From: Niallia sp. NCCP-28
GTDB lineage: Bacteria > Bacillota > Bacilli > Bacillales > Cytobacillaceae
Direction: 5' to 3'
DNA length: 64,000 nt
Assembly: GCF_023168165.1 (NCBI RefSeq)
Contig: NZ_BQYJ01000009.1
Coordinates: 1 to 64,000 of the forward strand
In this document: positions 8,869 to 16,863 of the stretch, piece by piece
Numbering within the stretch: the stretch's first letter is position 1
Layout of the letters: every line of letters starts with the position of its first letter
Translations under genes and position numbers: made by a program
The notes under the pieces: model-generated
The model's database searches: none
What the model was told of the DNA's origin: nothing
The model's input: the letters and a program-made list of their open reading frames with translations, nothing else

Positions 8869-9457
8869 ATTCCTGTCTTATATATTTTATATAATCACTT
8901 TTTTTATTAATATTAATAAATTCTCTTTCATCCAAACCTTCCACATATTTTACAGAAATCTGCTGAAGCAATCCATGCATAGATAGGTTCTTCTTTTTCA
9001 ACAATTCTTCTATCTTTGTTTTCGTTTTTTGGTGATACATAGCAATAAGGGGTTGATCTCTGCCATCTATAAGGGGAATAATTGCTTCATACCCTTCTTC
9101 TGCCGCTGCAAGCAATTTGTTTATCGTAGATGGAGTAATAAAGGGAGTATCAATCGGCAAAACAATATACCAGACTGCCTCTTCAGCTTCCATGGCAGAA
9201 AAAAGACCTGCCATTGGGCCAAATCCTCGATATCTTTTATCATCCTCTATGACTACTGCCTTTTCCAAGGAACTAAACTTTTTGATTAGTGTTGGATGTG
9301 CAATAATGATTGTTTGTTCTATACACTGCTGCAGTGCATGCAATGCATATTGATAAAAATATTTCCCCCTTTTTAAAGCAAAAGCTTTTGGCTCTCCATA
9401 CCGCTTGGACTGCCCCCCTGCTAATATAATGCCTACTACTTTATTTTTTGACTCCAT
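8867..9457 (-). CDS. mobA: molybdenum cofactor guanylyltransferase
   Basis: 196 residues. MobA transfers GMP from GTP to Mo-molybdopterin to make the MGD cofactor. The N-terminal nucleotide-binding loop IILAGGQSKRYGEPKAF and the metal-binding segment LPIDTPFI are visible, and length fits the family. The ATG follows TGAGGTGA. The gene has its own terminator, so it is probably transcribed separately from moeA-mobB despite the same strand and shared pathway. Confidence 0.92.
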   Translation of the reverse strand: MESKNKVVGIILAGGQSKRYGEPKAFALKRGKYFYQYALHALQQCIEQTIIIAHPTLIKKFSSLEKAVVIEDDKRYRGFGPMAGLFSAMEAEEAVWYIVLPIDTPFITPSTINKLLAAAEEGYEAIIPLIDGRDQPLIAMYHQKTKTKIEELLKKKNLSMHGLLQQISVKYVEGLDEREFININKKSDYIKYIRQE

Positions 9458-9569
9458 TTATTCACCTCAGGAAAATGCAAATAATAACTCCCCATTATTA
9501 AATAGATATATACTTCTTTTTTATAGAATAGTTGCGCCAGTTTCTCCATTCCTTTTATGATTATTTAGC

Positions 9570-9613
9570 AAAAGAAGCCTGGCTGCAACAAAATGAAACT
9601 TCAATCAGGCTTT
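9570..9613 (-). terminator. terminator after aldo/keto reductase gene
   Basis: Minus strand AAGCCTG...CAGGCTT with an imperfect inner extension (ATTG/CAGC) and a TTTTG tail, immediately after the stop codon at 9619. Confidence 0.65.
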
Positions 9614-9618
9614 TACTA

Positions 9619-10551
9619 TTATGAAAATATATGATTAATTTTCTCTATTTCATCTGCCGTTAATTGAATATCCAATGTTTTTACATTACTTTTCAGCTGG
9701 CCCACAGATTTTGCTCCAGGAATGATAACATCGACACCTGGCTGAACTAATAGCCATGCTAATGCTAGATGAGTTGCTTCCGCATTTTTTTCTTCTGCTA
9801 ACACTTTTAACTGATTAACTTTTTCAATATTGCGCAAGAATGTTTCTCCTTGGAATAAAGGATCCTTTTTGCGGATATCGGTAAAAGTTGCCTCTTTTGT
9901 AAACTTTCCTGTTAAAAGTCCTGATGCTAGCGGGAAGTACGGTATAAAACTAATATTATGCTCTACTGCATATGGCAGATAAAAATGCTCTGCCTCTCTT
10001 TTCAAAAGTGAATACTCTCCTTGATACACATCTAAATAGCCATCTTGATTAAACTGCTGCAATTGATCTTCGCTTAAGTTAGAAGCTCCTACCGCTCCAA
10101 TTTTCCCCTCGTCCTTCAGCTCTTTTAAAGTGCCCGCTACTTCAGCAAGAGGCGTTTTCCCATCTGGATAATGCACATAAAACAAATCTATAAAGTCTGT
10201 CCGCAGCCTCTTTAAACTTTTTTCTACAGAATCTCTAAGAAATTCCCGACTATTATCCTTTACAATTTCACCATTAACAAGCTTATGTGCTGCTTTACTT
10301 GCAAGCATTACTTTATCTCGGTTTCCTCTGTCTTTTAAAACTTCACCAATTAATTCTTCTGACCTTCCAAGTCCATAAATGAATGCTGTATCAAAAAAAT
10401 CAATGCCATTATCTAGTGCTTCCCTTACAACTTCTTTCCCTGTATCATCATTAACATTAAGGAATAAATTATGACCGCCGACTGAATTAGCCCCATACCC
10501 TAGTTTTGTTACTTGCATTGATGTTCTGCCAATTTGAACTTTTGTACTCAA
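9619..10551 (-). CDS. aldo/keto reductase
   Basis: 310-residue (beta/alpha)8 NAD(P)H-dependent oxidoreductase. Recognisable segments are [22 protein letters not shown] (catalytic Asp/Tyr region), ASKAAHK (catalytic Lys), [33 protein letters not shown] (active-site His and substrate loop) and a C-terminal [14 protein letters not shown] (cofactor phosphate binding). The start is TTG, with GGGAG nine bases upstream. Physiological substrate unknown; the gene is monocistronic. Confidence 0.88.
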   Translation of the reverse strand: MSTKVQIGRTSMQVTKLGYGANSVGGHNLFLNVNDDTGKEVVREALDNGIDFFDTAFIYGLGRSEELIGEVLKDRGNRDKVMLASKAAHKLVNGEIVKDNSREFLRDSVEKSLKRLRTDFIDLFYVHYPDGKTPLAEVAGTLKELKDEGKIGAVGASNLSEDQLQQFNQDGYLDVYQGEYSLLKREAEHFYLPYAVEHNISFIPYFPLASGLLTGKFTKEATFTDIRKKDPLFQGETFLRNIEKVNQLKVLAEEKNAEATHLALAWLLVQPGVDVIIPGAKSVGQLKSNVKTLDIQLTADEIEKINHIFS

Positions 10552-10764
10552 ATAGATACACTCCCATCTTCATAATAAAAACTAGATTACTGATACAGAA
10601 ACATTGTTAGCATAAACACTTATCTGTTACAATCTTCTAATGTCTGCATCACTATTATGAGAAAATAATGACTATTAGTAAAGCATTACGCTTCTCTTTC
10701 CTTCTACTTTTCAAATAATCTTCATATATATATAATATAGATACTAATGGAAAGGAATTTTTGT

Positions 10765-11394
10765 TTGAATGTGAATATGATGAAAAAACTGCTGTATTCA
10801 ATTATATTTATTGGTCTACTTTTTCTAATCTGGATTAAAAGTGATATACCACTCTCTCTTAACTTTCCAATTATTCTCTTAATGACTGTTCCCTTTTGGA
10901 TTTACTATCGTATACATAAGCATAAGAAATACCGAAATTACCATACAGGGAGAGAAATAATAGTAAATCTTTTTTTCTTATACTTGTTGACTGTTTTATA
11001 TGTAACATTAAATCCGTTTCATTTTTTCCCACCTGGAAATAAAGGCAATGTCAATCTAATTCCTTATGTTCAAATTTTATACCAATATAAGTACAAGCCG
11101 CCCATCTTCTGGATGCTGTATACACTTGGAAATATTCTATTATTTGTTCCTTTTGGCCTTCTTTTTCCAGCTATATATAAAAAACGATTTCAAATGGCTA
11201 TTACAATCATTATTGCCACACTCTCGTCCTTGACTATTGAATTGACACAATACTTTTTCACTATTGATCGTGCAGCAGATATTGACGATTTTATATTGAA
11301 CATATTAGGTTCAATCATTGGCTACTTTCTCTATTTTGTCATCAAAATAATAATCAATAAAAGCAAAACGATTATTATCTATTTTTCAAATTAA
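10765..11394 (+). CDS. VanZ-like family membrane protein
   Basis: About 209 residues with five predicted membrane segments and the VanZ-like core: LLTVLYVTLNPF, then NLIPY, then LGNILLFVPFGLLFP, then LSSLTIELTQYFFTIDRAADIDDFILNILGSIIGY. The exact role is unknown; VanZ itself gives low-level teicoplanin resistance. An ATG 18 bases further upstream (10747) has no ribosome site, whereas AAAGGA sits eight bases before the in-frame TTG at 10765, so I choose TTG. A TATAAT-like sequence lies just upstream. Confidence 0.75.
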   Translation: MNVNMMKKLLYSIIFIGLLFLIWIKSDIPLSLNFPIILLMTVPFWIYYRIHKHKKYRNYHTGREIIVNLFFLYLLTVLYVTLNPFHFFPPGNKGNVNLIPYVQILYQYKYKPPIFWMLYTLGNILLFVPFGLLFPAIYKKRFQMAITIIIATLSSLTIELTQYFFTIDRAADIDDFILNILGSIIGYFLYFVIKIIINKSKTIIIYFSN

Positions 11395-11424
11395 AAAGGA
11401 GCTACCTTTTAGCAGCTCCTTTTT
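11393..11424. terminator. bidirectional terminator between VanZ-like gene and murB
   Basis: AAAAAGGAGCT, ten-base loop, AGCTCCTTTTT: a perfect stem with A- and T-runs on both sides, between convergent genes. Confidence 0.9.
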
Positions 11425-11446
11425 ATTGGTTCAGTATTGATTTCGC

Positions 11447-12361
11447 TTACGATTCTTCCCCAATAACCCTAACTTCTGTCTCTAAATCCACATCATATTT
11501 GTCTTTCACTATTTTTTGAACATGCTGTATCAAGCTAAGATAGTCTGTTGCTGTGGCATTTTCGACATTTACAATAAATCCTGCATGTTTTGTTGAAACC
11601 TGTGCTCCACCAATCTTTGTTCCTTGAAGACCGCTGTCTTGAATTAATTTTCCAGCAAAATGATTTGGCGGTCTTTTAAATACACTTCCACATGATGGAT
11701 ATTCAAGAGGCTGCTTTGATTCTCTCAAAAATGTTAATTCATCCATTTTCGCTTTAATTTCTTCATATTGGCCCTCTTTTAACGAAAATATTGCTTCCAG
11801 CACAATATAACCATTTTTTGGAACATTACTTGTTCTGTATCCTAATTCTAATTCATCTTTGGAAAGCAGCATAATCTCTCCCGTTTTTGTCAGCACTTTT
11901 GCACTTTCTAAAACATCCGCCACTTCTCCCCCATAAGCACCTGCATTCATATATATAGCGCCGCCGACAGAACCTGGAATTCCACATGCAAATTCTAATC
12001 CTGTTAAACGATGCTTTAAAGCGAATTGAGAAGTGTCAATGATTGCAGCACCACATTGTGCATTAATCTTATTTTGATTTAATGAAATATCGGTTAACTT
12101 TGTTAAATTAAACACCACTCCGCGAATTCCGCCATCCTTTATTAGCACATTTGAGCCATTGCCTAGAATAGTGATAGGAAGATTTTCCTGAAGGGCATAC
12201 TGATATGCTTGCTGCAATTGCTGAAAGGAGGTCGGAAATAAAAGAAAGTCTGCCTTTCCGCCAATCTTCGTATAAGTGTATTTATTTAAAGGTTCATTTA
12301 CTTTTACATTTTCTTCTGACAAAAACTCCACAAAATTTTTAGTTAATTTATTTTTTATCAT
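11447..12361 (-). CDS. murB: UDP-N-acetylenolpyruvoylglucosamine reductase
   Basis: 304 residues from the chosen start. MurB reduces UDP-GlcNAc-enolpyruvate to UDP-MurNAc with NADPH and FAD in peptidoglycan synthesis. FAD-binding segments (TKIGGKADFLLFP, LGNGSNVLI, GLEFACGIPGSVGGAIYMNAGAYG) and the short-type MurB end (YPSCGSVFKRP with catalytic Ser, then GGAQVSTKHAGFIVN) are clear. The frame is open seven codons upstream, but GAAGG lies nine bases before the ATG at 12361. It is outside any mur/fts cluster. Confidence 0.95.
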   Translation of the reverse strand: MIKNKLTKNFVEFLSEENVKVNEPLNKYTYTKIGGKADFLLFPTSFQQLQQAYQYALQENLPITILGNGSNVLIKDGGIRGVVFNLTKLTDISLNQNKINAQCGAAIIDTSQFALKHRLTGLEFACGIPGSVGGAIYMNAGAYGGEVADVLESAKVLTKTGEIMLLSKDELELGYRTSNVPKNGYIVLEAIFSLKEGQYEEIKAKMDELTFLRESKQPLEYPSCGSVFKRPPNHFAGKLIQDSGLQGTKIGGAQVSTKHAGFIVNVENATATDYLSLIQHVQKIVKDKYDVDLETEVRVIGEES

Positions 12362-12420
12362 CAATCTCAACCTTCTATGCATATTTCTTTCGATACTATC
12401 TTAATTATTGTATACCATTA

Positions 12421-12615
12421 TTATAAATAGGTACGATACAGAATAACAAATTTATATGAACTTTTAATATCTGTAACACAAATATATGTTTTATTTCTGA
12501 TTTCATGCCCAGTTAATGTCTCACAATACTTAAGAAAATAATGAAACTGACTTGTCCTACATGCCCGGTTAAAATTACTATTGATTTTCTCCAAAAGTTC
12601 CCTGCCAACAGTCAT
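12421..12615 (-). CDS. small hypothetical protein downstream of the siderophore ATPase
   Basis: A 64-codon frame with ATG at 12615 and GGGA four bases before it, 30 bases after the siderophore ABC ATPase stop on the same strand. The product is basic and aromatic-rich, with two or three cysteines and no membrane segment or motif that I recognise. The proximity suggests cotranscription with the iron transporter, but coding status is uncertain. Confidence 0.35.
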   Translation of the reverse strand: MTVGRELLEKINSNFNRACRTSQFHYFLKYCETLTGHEIRNKTYICVTDIKSSYKFVILYRTYL

Positions 12616-12645
12616 TTTATCCCATTGATTATTTATATGGTCCCC

Positions 12646-13485
12646 TTATACAAGTACAGTTTCTTGAGCAGTTTCCTCTTTATTAGCTATCTTTTTTTCT
12701 GATTCAACTAAATCATAGGATAAGCAAACAGGTTTATTCGTTCTTGAATCCTGCACAATCACTGCATCAATATGAAAAACATCCTTTAATACTTCAGCAG
12801 TCATCACTTCTTCTGCTGTTCCTTCTTTCATCAATCTTCCCTTATTCATTGCGACCATACGATCAGAGAATCTGGCAGCATGATTTAAATCGTGAATAAC
12901 CATAACGATTGTTCTATTTTCTTCTTCATTTAACTTTTTCAATAATTTTAATACTTCTAATTGATGCGCCATATCTAAATAGGTAGTCGGCTCATCCAAA
13001 AGCAAAAGCTCCGTCTCTTGCGCAATCGCCATAGCAATCCACGCTCTTTGCCGTTGGCCGCCTGATAATGTATCCACTTCTTGATTTCGCAGCTCTGCTA
13101 ATCCAGTTACTTCTAGAGCCCATTCAATTACTTCCTTATCTCTGTCACTTAATCTCGCCAGGCCCTTTTGATGAGGAGAACGCCCATATGAAATTAAATC
13201 AAAAACCGTCAATCCAGAGGGTGCTTCTGGCGACTGGGGCAGCACTGCCATTTTTTGAGCGATTTGTTTAGTAGGAATTTTGTGTATTAATTTCCCATCC
13301 AAATAAACATAACCTGATTTTGCTTTGTGTATCCTTGCTAAAGTTTTCAGGATAGTCGACTTCCCACAACCATTTGGTCCGATAATCGTTGTAATTTTCC
13401 CAGATTGAATGGTAAAACTTAAATCTTCCACTATAATCTTATCCTCATAGCCAATTTTTAAATGTTCAGTGGAAAGTATGCTCAA
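12646..13485 (-). CDS. iron-siderophore ABC transporter ATP-binding protein (YusV/FhuC-like)
   Basis: 279 residues. Walker A GPNGCGKST, Q-loop LPQSPEAPSGLTV, signature LSGGQRQRAWIAMA and Walker B LLLLDEPTTYLD identify an ABC ATPase of the FecE/FhuC group. It energises the FeCD-type permease pair encoded just upstream. In B. subtilis the comparable permease genes (yfiZ-yfhA) work with the separately encoded ATPase YusV; here the ATPase is in the operon. The final residues form an acidic Glu/Lys-rich tail. The upstream permease gene ends 14 bases before it. Confidence 0.92.
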   Translation of the reverse strand: MSILSTEHLKIGYEDKIIVEDLSFTIQSGKITTIIGPNGCGKSTILKTLARIHKAKSGYVYLDGKLIHKIPTKQIAQKMAVLPQSPEAPSGLTVFDLISYGRSPHQKGLARLSDRDKEVIEWALEVTGLAELRNQEVDTLSGGQRQRAWIAMAIAQETELLLLDEPTTYLDMAHQLEVLKLLKKLNEEENRTIVMVIHDLNHAARFSDRMVAMNKGRLMKEGTAEEVMTAEVLKDVFHIDAVIVQDSRTNKPVCLSYDLVESEKKIANKEETAQETVLV

Positions 13486-13499
13486 AACCTGTCACTCCT

Positions 13500-14519
13500 T
13501 CAGTTCGTTTTCATTAATAAGTAAATAAAATAAGGCGCACTAAGAATCGCCACCACAATTCCTACAGAAATCTGGGTTGGAGCGAGTGCATTTTGCCCAA
13601 TTGTATCAGCAAGTAAAAGAACAAATGCACCTATAAGGGCTGAAAATGGCAATACATACTGATGTTTCGGCCCCATTATCTTACGGGCAATATGGGGTGC
13701 TACAAGCCCCAAAAAAGATATACCGCCACCTGCTGAAACGCATAAACCAGCAATTGCAACAGCAGCGAATAGCACTTTTAATCGTTCCCGTTCCAATTGA
13801 ACGCCAAGACCTGTCGCCACTTGATCTCCTAAACTTAGTTGATTTAGCGTATGTGACTTATATAAGGCATATATAACCAGCAAAACCATCCATGGCAAAA
13901 TAACCATAACAAAATTCCAGCTTGCTCCCCAAATATCACCTGATATCCATACAGCAGCTTTCATAAAATCTTGTGGGTTCATTTTAAACTGCATAATCGC
14001 AATTGCAGCAGCAAATCCTGAGTTAACACCAATTCCAACTAGAACTAGCCTAATCGGATTTATGCCTTTTTTCCACGCCAAAATATAAATAATTGCAGCA
14101 GCAAGCACTGCTCCTAAAAAAGAAAACAAAGGCAGCAGCCAAAGATTTATTGCTGCTAACCCAGACATCGACCCTTGCACAACAAAAATAAATAATACTA
14201 CAGCAAATCCTGCCCCGGCATTAATGCCAATAATCCCCGGATCTGCCAACTCATTCTTAGAGATAACTTGTAAAATGCTTCCCGAAAAGGCTAAACCTGC
14301 TCCTATCATTATTGCTAACACCATTCTTGGCAAGCGGAATTCCAGCAATACAAGCTTATCTCGTTCCGTTCCATTTCCTATTAATGTTTGCAATACAGCA
14401 TTTGGGGCTATTTTTACTAGTCCCATATTTAAACTGACAAAAAATAATATAAACAATAAAAAAACAAATATTAAAGTAATCCCTATAAACTTTTGTGTAG
14501 AGTGTTTCTTTGTAGCCAT
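13500..14519 (-). CDS. iron-siderophore ABC transporter permease (FecCD family, YfhA-like)
   Basis: 339 residues, about ten membrane helices, with FecCD motifs RLPRMVLAIMIGAGLAFSGSILQ and the cytoplasmic EAA-type loop SFLGLVAPHIARKIMGPKHQYVLPFSALIGA. It forms one half of the membrane channel for ferric hydroxamate/citrate-type siderophores. It starts with ATG directly next to the stop of the partner permease, consistent with an obligate heterodimer encoded in tandem. Controlled through the Fur-box promoter at 15664-15715. Confidence 0.93.
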   Translation of the reverse strand: MATKKHSTQKFIGITLIFVFLLFILFFVSLNMGLVKIAPNAVLQTLIGNGTERDKLVLLEFRLPRMVLAIMIGAGLAFSGSILQVISKNELADPGIIGINAGAGFAVVLFIFVVQGSMSGLAAINLWLLPLFSFLGAVLAAAIIYILAWKKGINPIRLVLVGIGVNSGFAAAIAIMQFKMNPQDFMKAAVWISGDIWGASWNFVMVILPWMVLLVIYALYKSHTLNQLSLGDQVATGLGVQLERERLKVLFAAVAIAGLCVSAGGGISFLGLVAPHIARKIMGPKHQYVLPFSALIGAFVLLLADTIGQNALAPTQISVGIVVAILSAPYFIYLLMKTN

Positions 14520-15554
14520 TTACGCTCTCCTCCTTTCACCTCTTGCCAGATACAAGAAGAAAGGTACTCCCACTATAGCCGTTATCACACCTGCAGGAGT
14601 TTCAAAAGGAGCATTAACCATTCTTGCAGCAGTATCAGACAGCACGAGAAGGATAGCACCAAAAATAGCTGAAAAGGGGATAACCCATCGATAATCTGGA
14701 CCAATTAAAAAACGTGTAATATGAGGCACCACTAGGCCAATAAAACCGATTGGCCCTGCAACAGAAACAGCAGCGCCCGTTAAAAATAATGTAATAACAA
14801 AACCGATTGCTTTAATAATTAGTGTGTTTTGTCCTAAACCTTTTGATACATCTTCTCCCAAGCTAAGAATAGTCAAAGCTTTTGAAATCAATATTGCCGC
14901 TGCAATGCCTGCCATACAAACAATAAAGAGAATATGCACTCCAGACCAATTCACTTTGTTTAATCCGCCTGCATACCAAAAGCCCATATTTTTGGCCATA
15001 TCAAAATGCAGAGCAATAGCAGTTGTGATTGCCTGAAACAAACTGCTGACAGCTACTCCCGCTAATGCTAGTTTGGCTGGCGAAACGCTCCCCTTTGAAA
15101 AAGCCCCAATGCCGAATACGATTAATACACCAAAACCAGCTCCCACAAAAGATGCTAGACTTTGTTCTCCCATTGATAATGCCGGAAAAAAAACTAATAC
15201 GATAATTAATGCCAAAGCTGCACCGCTTGTTACTCCCATAATAGAGGAATCTGCAAGAGGATTTCTTGTAAGAGCTTGCAGAATTGCTCCCGATACTGCT
15301 AAACAAGCTCCAATCAAACATGCCCCAATTGAACGCGGCAGGCGGATTTCCTGAATAATTTGATGTGCCTGTATATTGGAATCAAATTGAAGTACAGCAT
15401 TCCAAACAGTAGATAAGTGAATATCGGCAGCCCCCACAGAAATAGATACTGCCAACAAAAAAATTAAAACCACACAACTTAAAATAAGCAAAATAATTTT
15501 ATATCTATTTTTTTCTTTATTTCCTATTGTTCTACTCTGATCCACTTCAGCCAT
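14520..15554 (-). CDS. iron-siderophore ABC transporter permease (FecCD family, YfiZ-like)
   Basis: 344 residues from the chosen start, about ten membrane helices. FecCD motifs are EIRLPRSIGACLIGACLAVSG and IGFIGLVVPHITRFLIGPDYRWVIPFSAIFGA. It is the first gene of the three-gene minus-strand importer operon. The frame opens seven codons upstream (15575), but AGGAAGGA lies seven bases before the ATG at 15554. Partner of the following permease, with the lipoprotein encoded divergently as the likely binding component. Confidence 0.92.
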   Translation of the reverse strand: MAEVDQSRTIGNKEKNRYKIILLILSCVVLIFLLAVSISVGAADIHLSTVWNAVLQFDSNIQAHQIIQEIRLPRSIGACLIGACLAVSGAILQALTRNPLADSSIMGVTSGAALALIIVLVFFPALSMGEQSLASFVGAGFGVLIVFGIGAFSKGSVSPAKLALAGVAVSSLFQAITTAIALHFDMAKNMGFWYAGGLNKVNWSGVHILFIVCMAGIAAAILISKALTILSLGEDVSKGLGQNTLIIKAIGFVITLFLTGAAVSVAGPIGFIGLVVPHITRFLIGPDYRWVIPFSAIFGAILLVLSDTAARMVNAPFETPAGVITAIVGVPFFLYLARGERRRA

Positions 15555-15663
15555 CTTGCAATCCTTCCTAATCATATAAATAGATAAAACTTAATGTTTA
15601 CATATTCATAAAAAAATACATACTAAAATGTATGGAAAAAATAAATTTAAAATCTTTCATCTC

Positions 15664-15715
15664 TGATAATGATTTTCATTTATTTTATTATAAATTTAAA
15701 AAGTAATTACATCAA
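15664..15715 (-). promoter_or_regulatory. sigma-A promoter with Fur box for the siderophore permease operon
   Basis: Minus strand TTGATG (15715-15710), 17-base spacer, TATAAT (15692-15687). Just downstream, around the expected start of transcription, is TGATAATGATTTTCA (15664-15678), a 7-1-7 Fur box with one mismatch. Repression by Fur when iron is plentiful is the expected control. Confidence 0.75.
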
Positions 15716-15762
15716 TACTGTTCACTATATTACCAACTATTCTTTATTAAATTAAAATATTG

Positions 15763-15796
15763 TTGACATAATTTTTTTAAATGATTATCATTATCA
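15763..15796 (+). promoter_or_regulatory. sigma-A promoter with overlapping Fur box for the siderophore-binding lipoprotein gene
   Basis: TTGACA (15763-15768), 17-base spacer, TATCAT (15786-15791). TGATTATCATTATCA (15782-15796), a 7-1-7 Fur box with one mismatch, covers the -10 element. This gives classic iron repression and makes the intergenic region a two-promoter, two-box Fur target. Confidence 0.8.
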
Positions 15797-15823
15797 TTAA
15801 TATGACTACCTAGGAGGAACATG

Positions 15824-16777
15824 ATGTTTAAAAGTCCGAAATATCGCTATCTATCGCTTTTTGTCACATTATTAATTTTATTATTTGTAAGTGCTTGCAG
15901 TAACAATAATGATACTGCTTCCGATAAAAAAGAATCAGAAAATAAAGAAAGAGTTGTTCAAGATGCAAATGGCGATGTAACAATCCCAGCAAAATTAACT
16001 AAAATTGTCGCTCCATATTCTGAGGATGCTCTACTGACACTGGGAGTTACACCGGCATACCAATGGGCAATTGGGGATTCCGTTATTCAATATCTTCAGC
16101 CGCAACTAAAAGATGTTCCTAAGATTGAATGGAATCTGCCTATTGAGCAAGTTGTTAATGCAAATCCTGACCTTCTAATATTCAGCTCTCCATCTGCTGT
16201 TCCAGATGGAGATATTGAAAAATACAAAAAAGTGACTACTCCTTTTGTTTTAACAGAAGAAGATAACAAAGATTGGCGCAAAGCATTAACATCCGTTGCC
16301 AAAATAGTAGATAAAGAAGATATCGCAACAGAAAAGCTAGCAGAATATGATAAGAAAGCAGCAGAAGCAAAAACAGCTATTCATGATGCTATTGGTGATG
16401 AAACGGTTGCTATTCTTTGGGTAATTGGCGATGCTTACTATTTAGTAGAGCAAGATCGTCATAGCGGCAATGTAGTATACGGCGATTTAGGAATTAAAGC
16501 GCCTGAATTTGTTGCAAGTCTTCCTGCTGCCGAAGCCTCTTGGAATGCAATTTCTCTTGAAAAAATTGCAGAACTTGATGCAGACCATATCATCCTTGTC
16601 GGTAAAGAGACAGAAACAGGATTAAAAACATTACAAGCTAGCTCTGTCTGGAAAGGACTTCCTGCAGTCAAAGCTGGAAATGTTCATCAAATGAAAGATC
16701 CAAGCAACTGGACAATTACTGGATATATTGCCAATGAAAAGACTATCGATGAAACAGTAGAAGCATTAACTAAATAA
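15824..16777 (+). CDS. siderophore-binding lipoprotein of ABC importer (YfiY-like)
   Basis: About 317 residues. The signal peptide ends in a lipobox (FVSAC), so the mature protein is anchored by a lipidated Cys outside the membrane. The periplasmic-binding fold of the FecB/FhuD class follows (KLTKIVAPYSEDALLTLGVTP, NPDLLIFSSP, AWNAISL-type segments). It delivers ferric siderophore to the permease pair encoded divergently. Two ATGs adjoin (15821, 15824); AGGAGG is three and six bases before them, so the second is preferred. Terminated by a strong hairpin. Confidence 0.92.
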   Translation: MFKSPKYRYLSLFVTLLILLFVSACSNNNDTASDKKESENKERVVQDANGDVTIPAKLTKIVAPYSEDALLTLGVTPAYQWAIGDSVIQYLQPQLKDVPKIEWNLPIEQVVNANPDLLIFSSPSAVPDGDIEKYKKVTTPFVLTEEDNKDWRKALTSVAKIVDKEDIATEKLAEYDKKAAEAKTAIHDAIGDETVAILWVIGDAYYLVEQDRHSGNVVYGDLGIKAPEFVASLPAAEASWNAISLEKIAELDADHIILVGKETETGLKTLQASSVWKGLPAVKAGNVHQMKDPSNWTITGYIANEKTIDETVEALTK

Positions 16778-16794
16778 TAACTCTTTCATTTACA

Positions 16795-16830
16795 AAAACA
16801 CCGAAGAACCTCAGTTCTTCGGTGTTTTTT
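16795..16830. terminator. bidirectional terminator between siderophore lipoprotein and GGDEF genes
   Basis: AAACACCGAAGAAC, four-base loop, GTTCTTCGGTGTTT followed by TTT; A-run on the other side. Fourteen-pair perfect stem serving both convergent genes. Confidence 0.92.
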
Positions 16831-16863
16831 ATTATAAATATGTGAGTTTCCTTTCAAAAGATA

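Noticed and set aside
14224-14694. 156-codon plus-strand frame opposite the siderophore permease genes
   Set aside because: Spans the junction of two well-supported minus-strand genes; no initiation signal; polar/Ile-rich shadow sequence.
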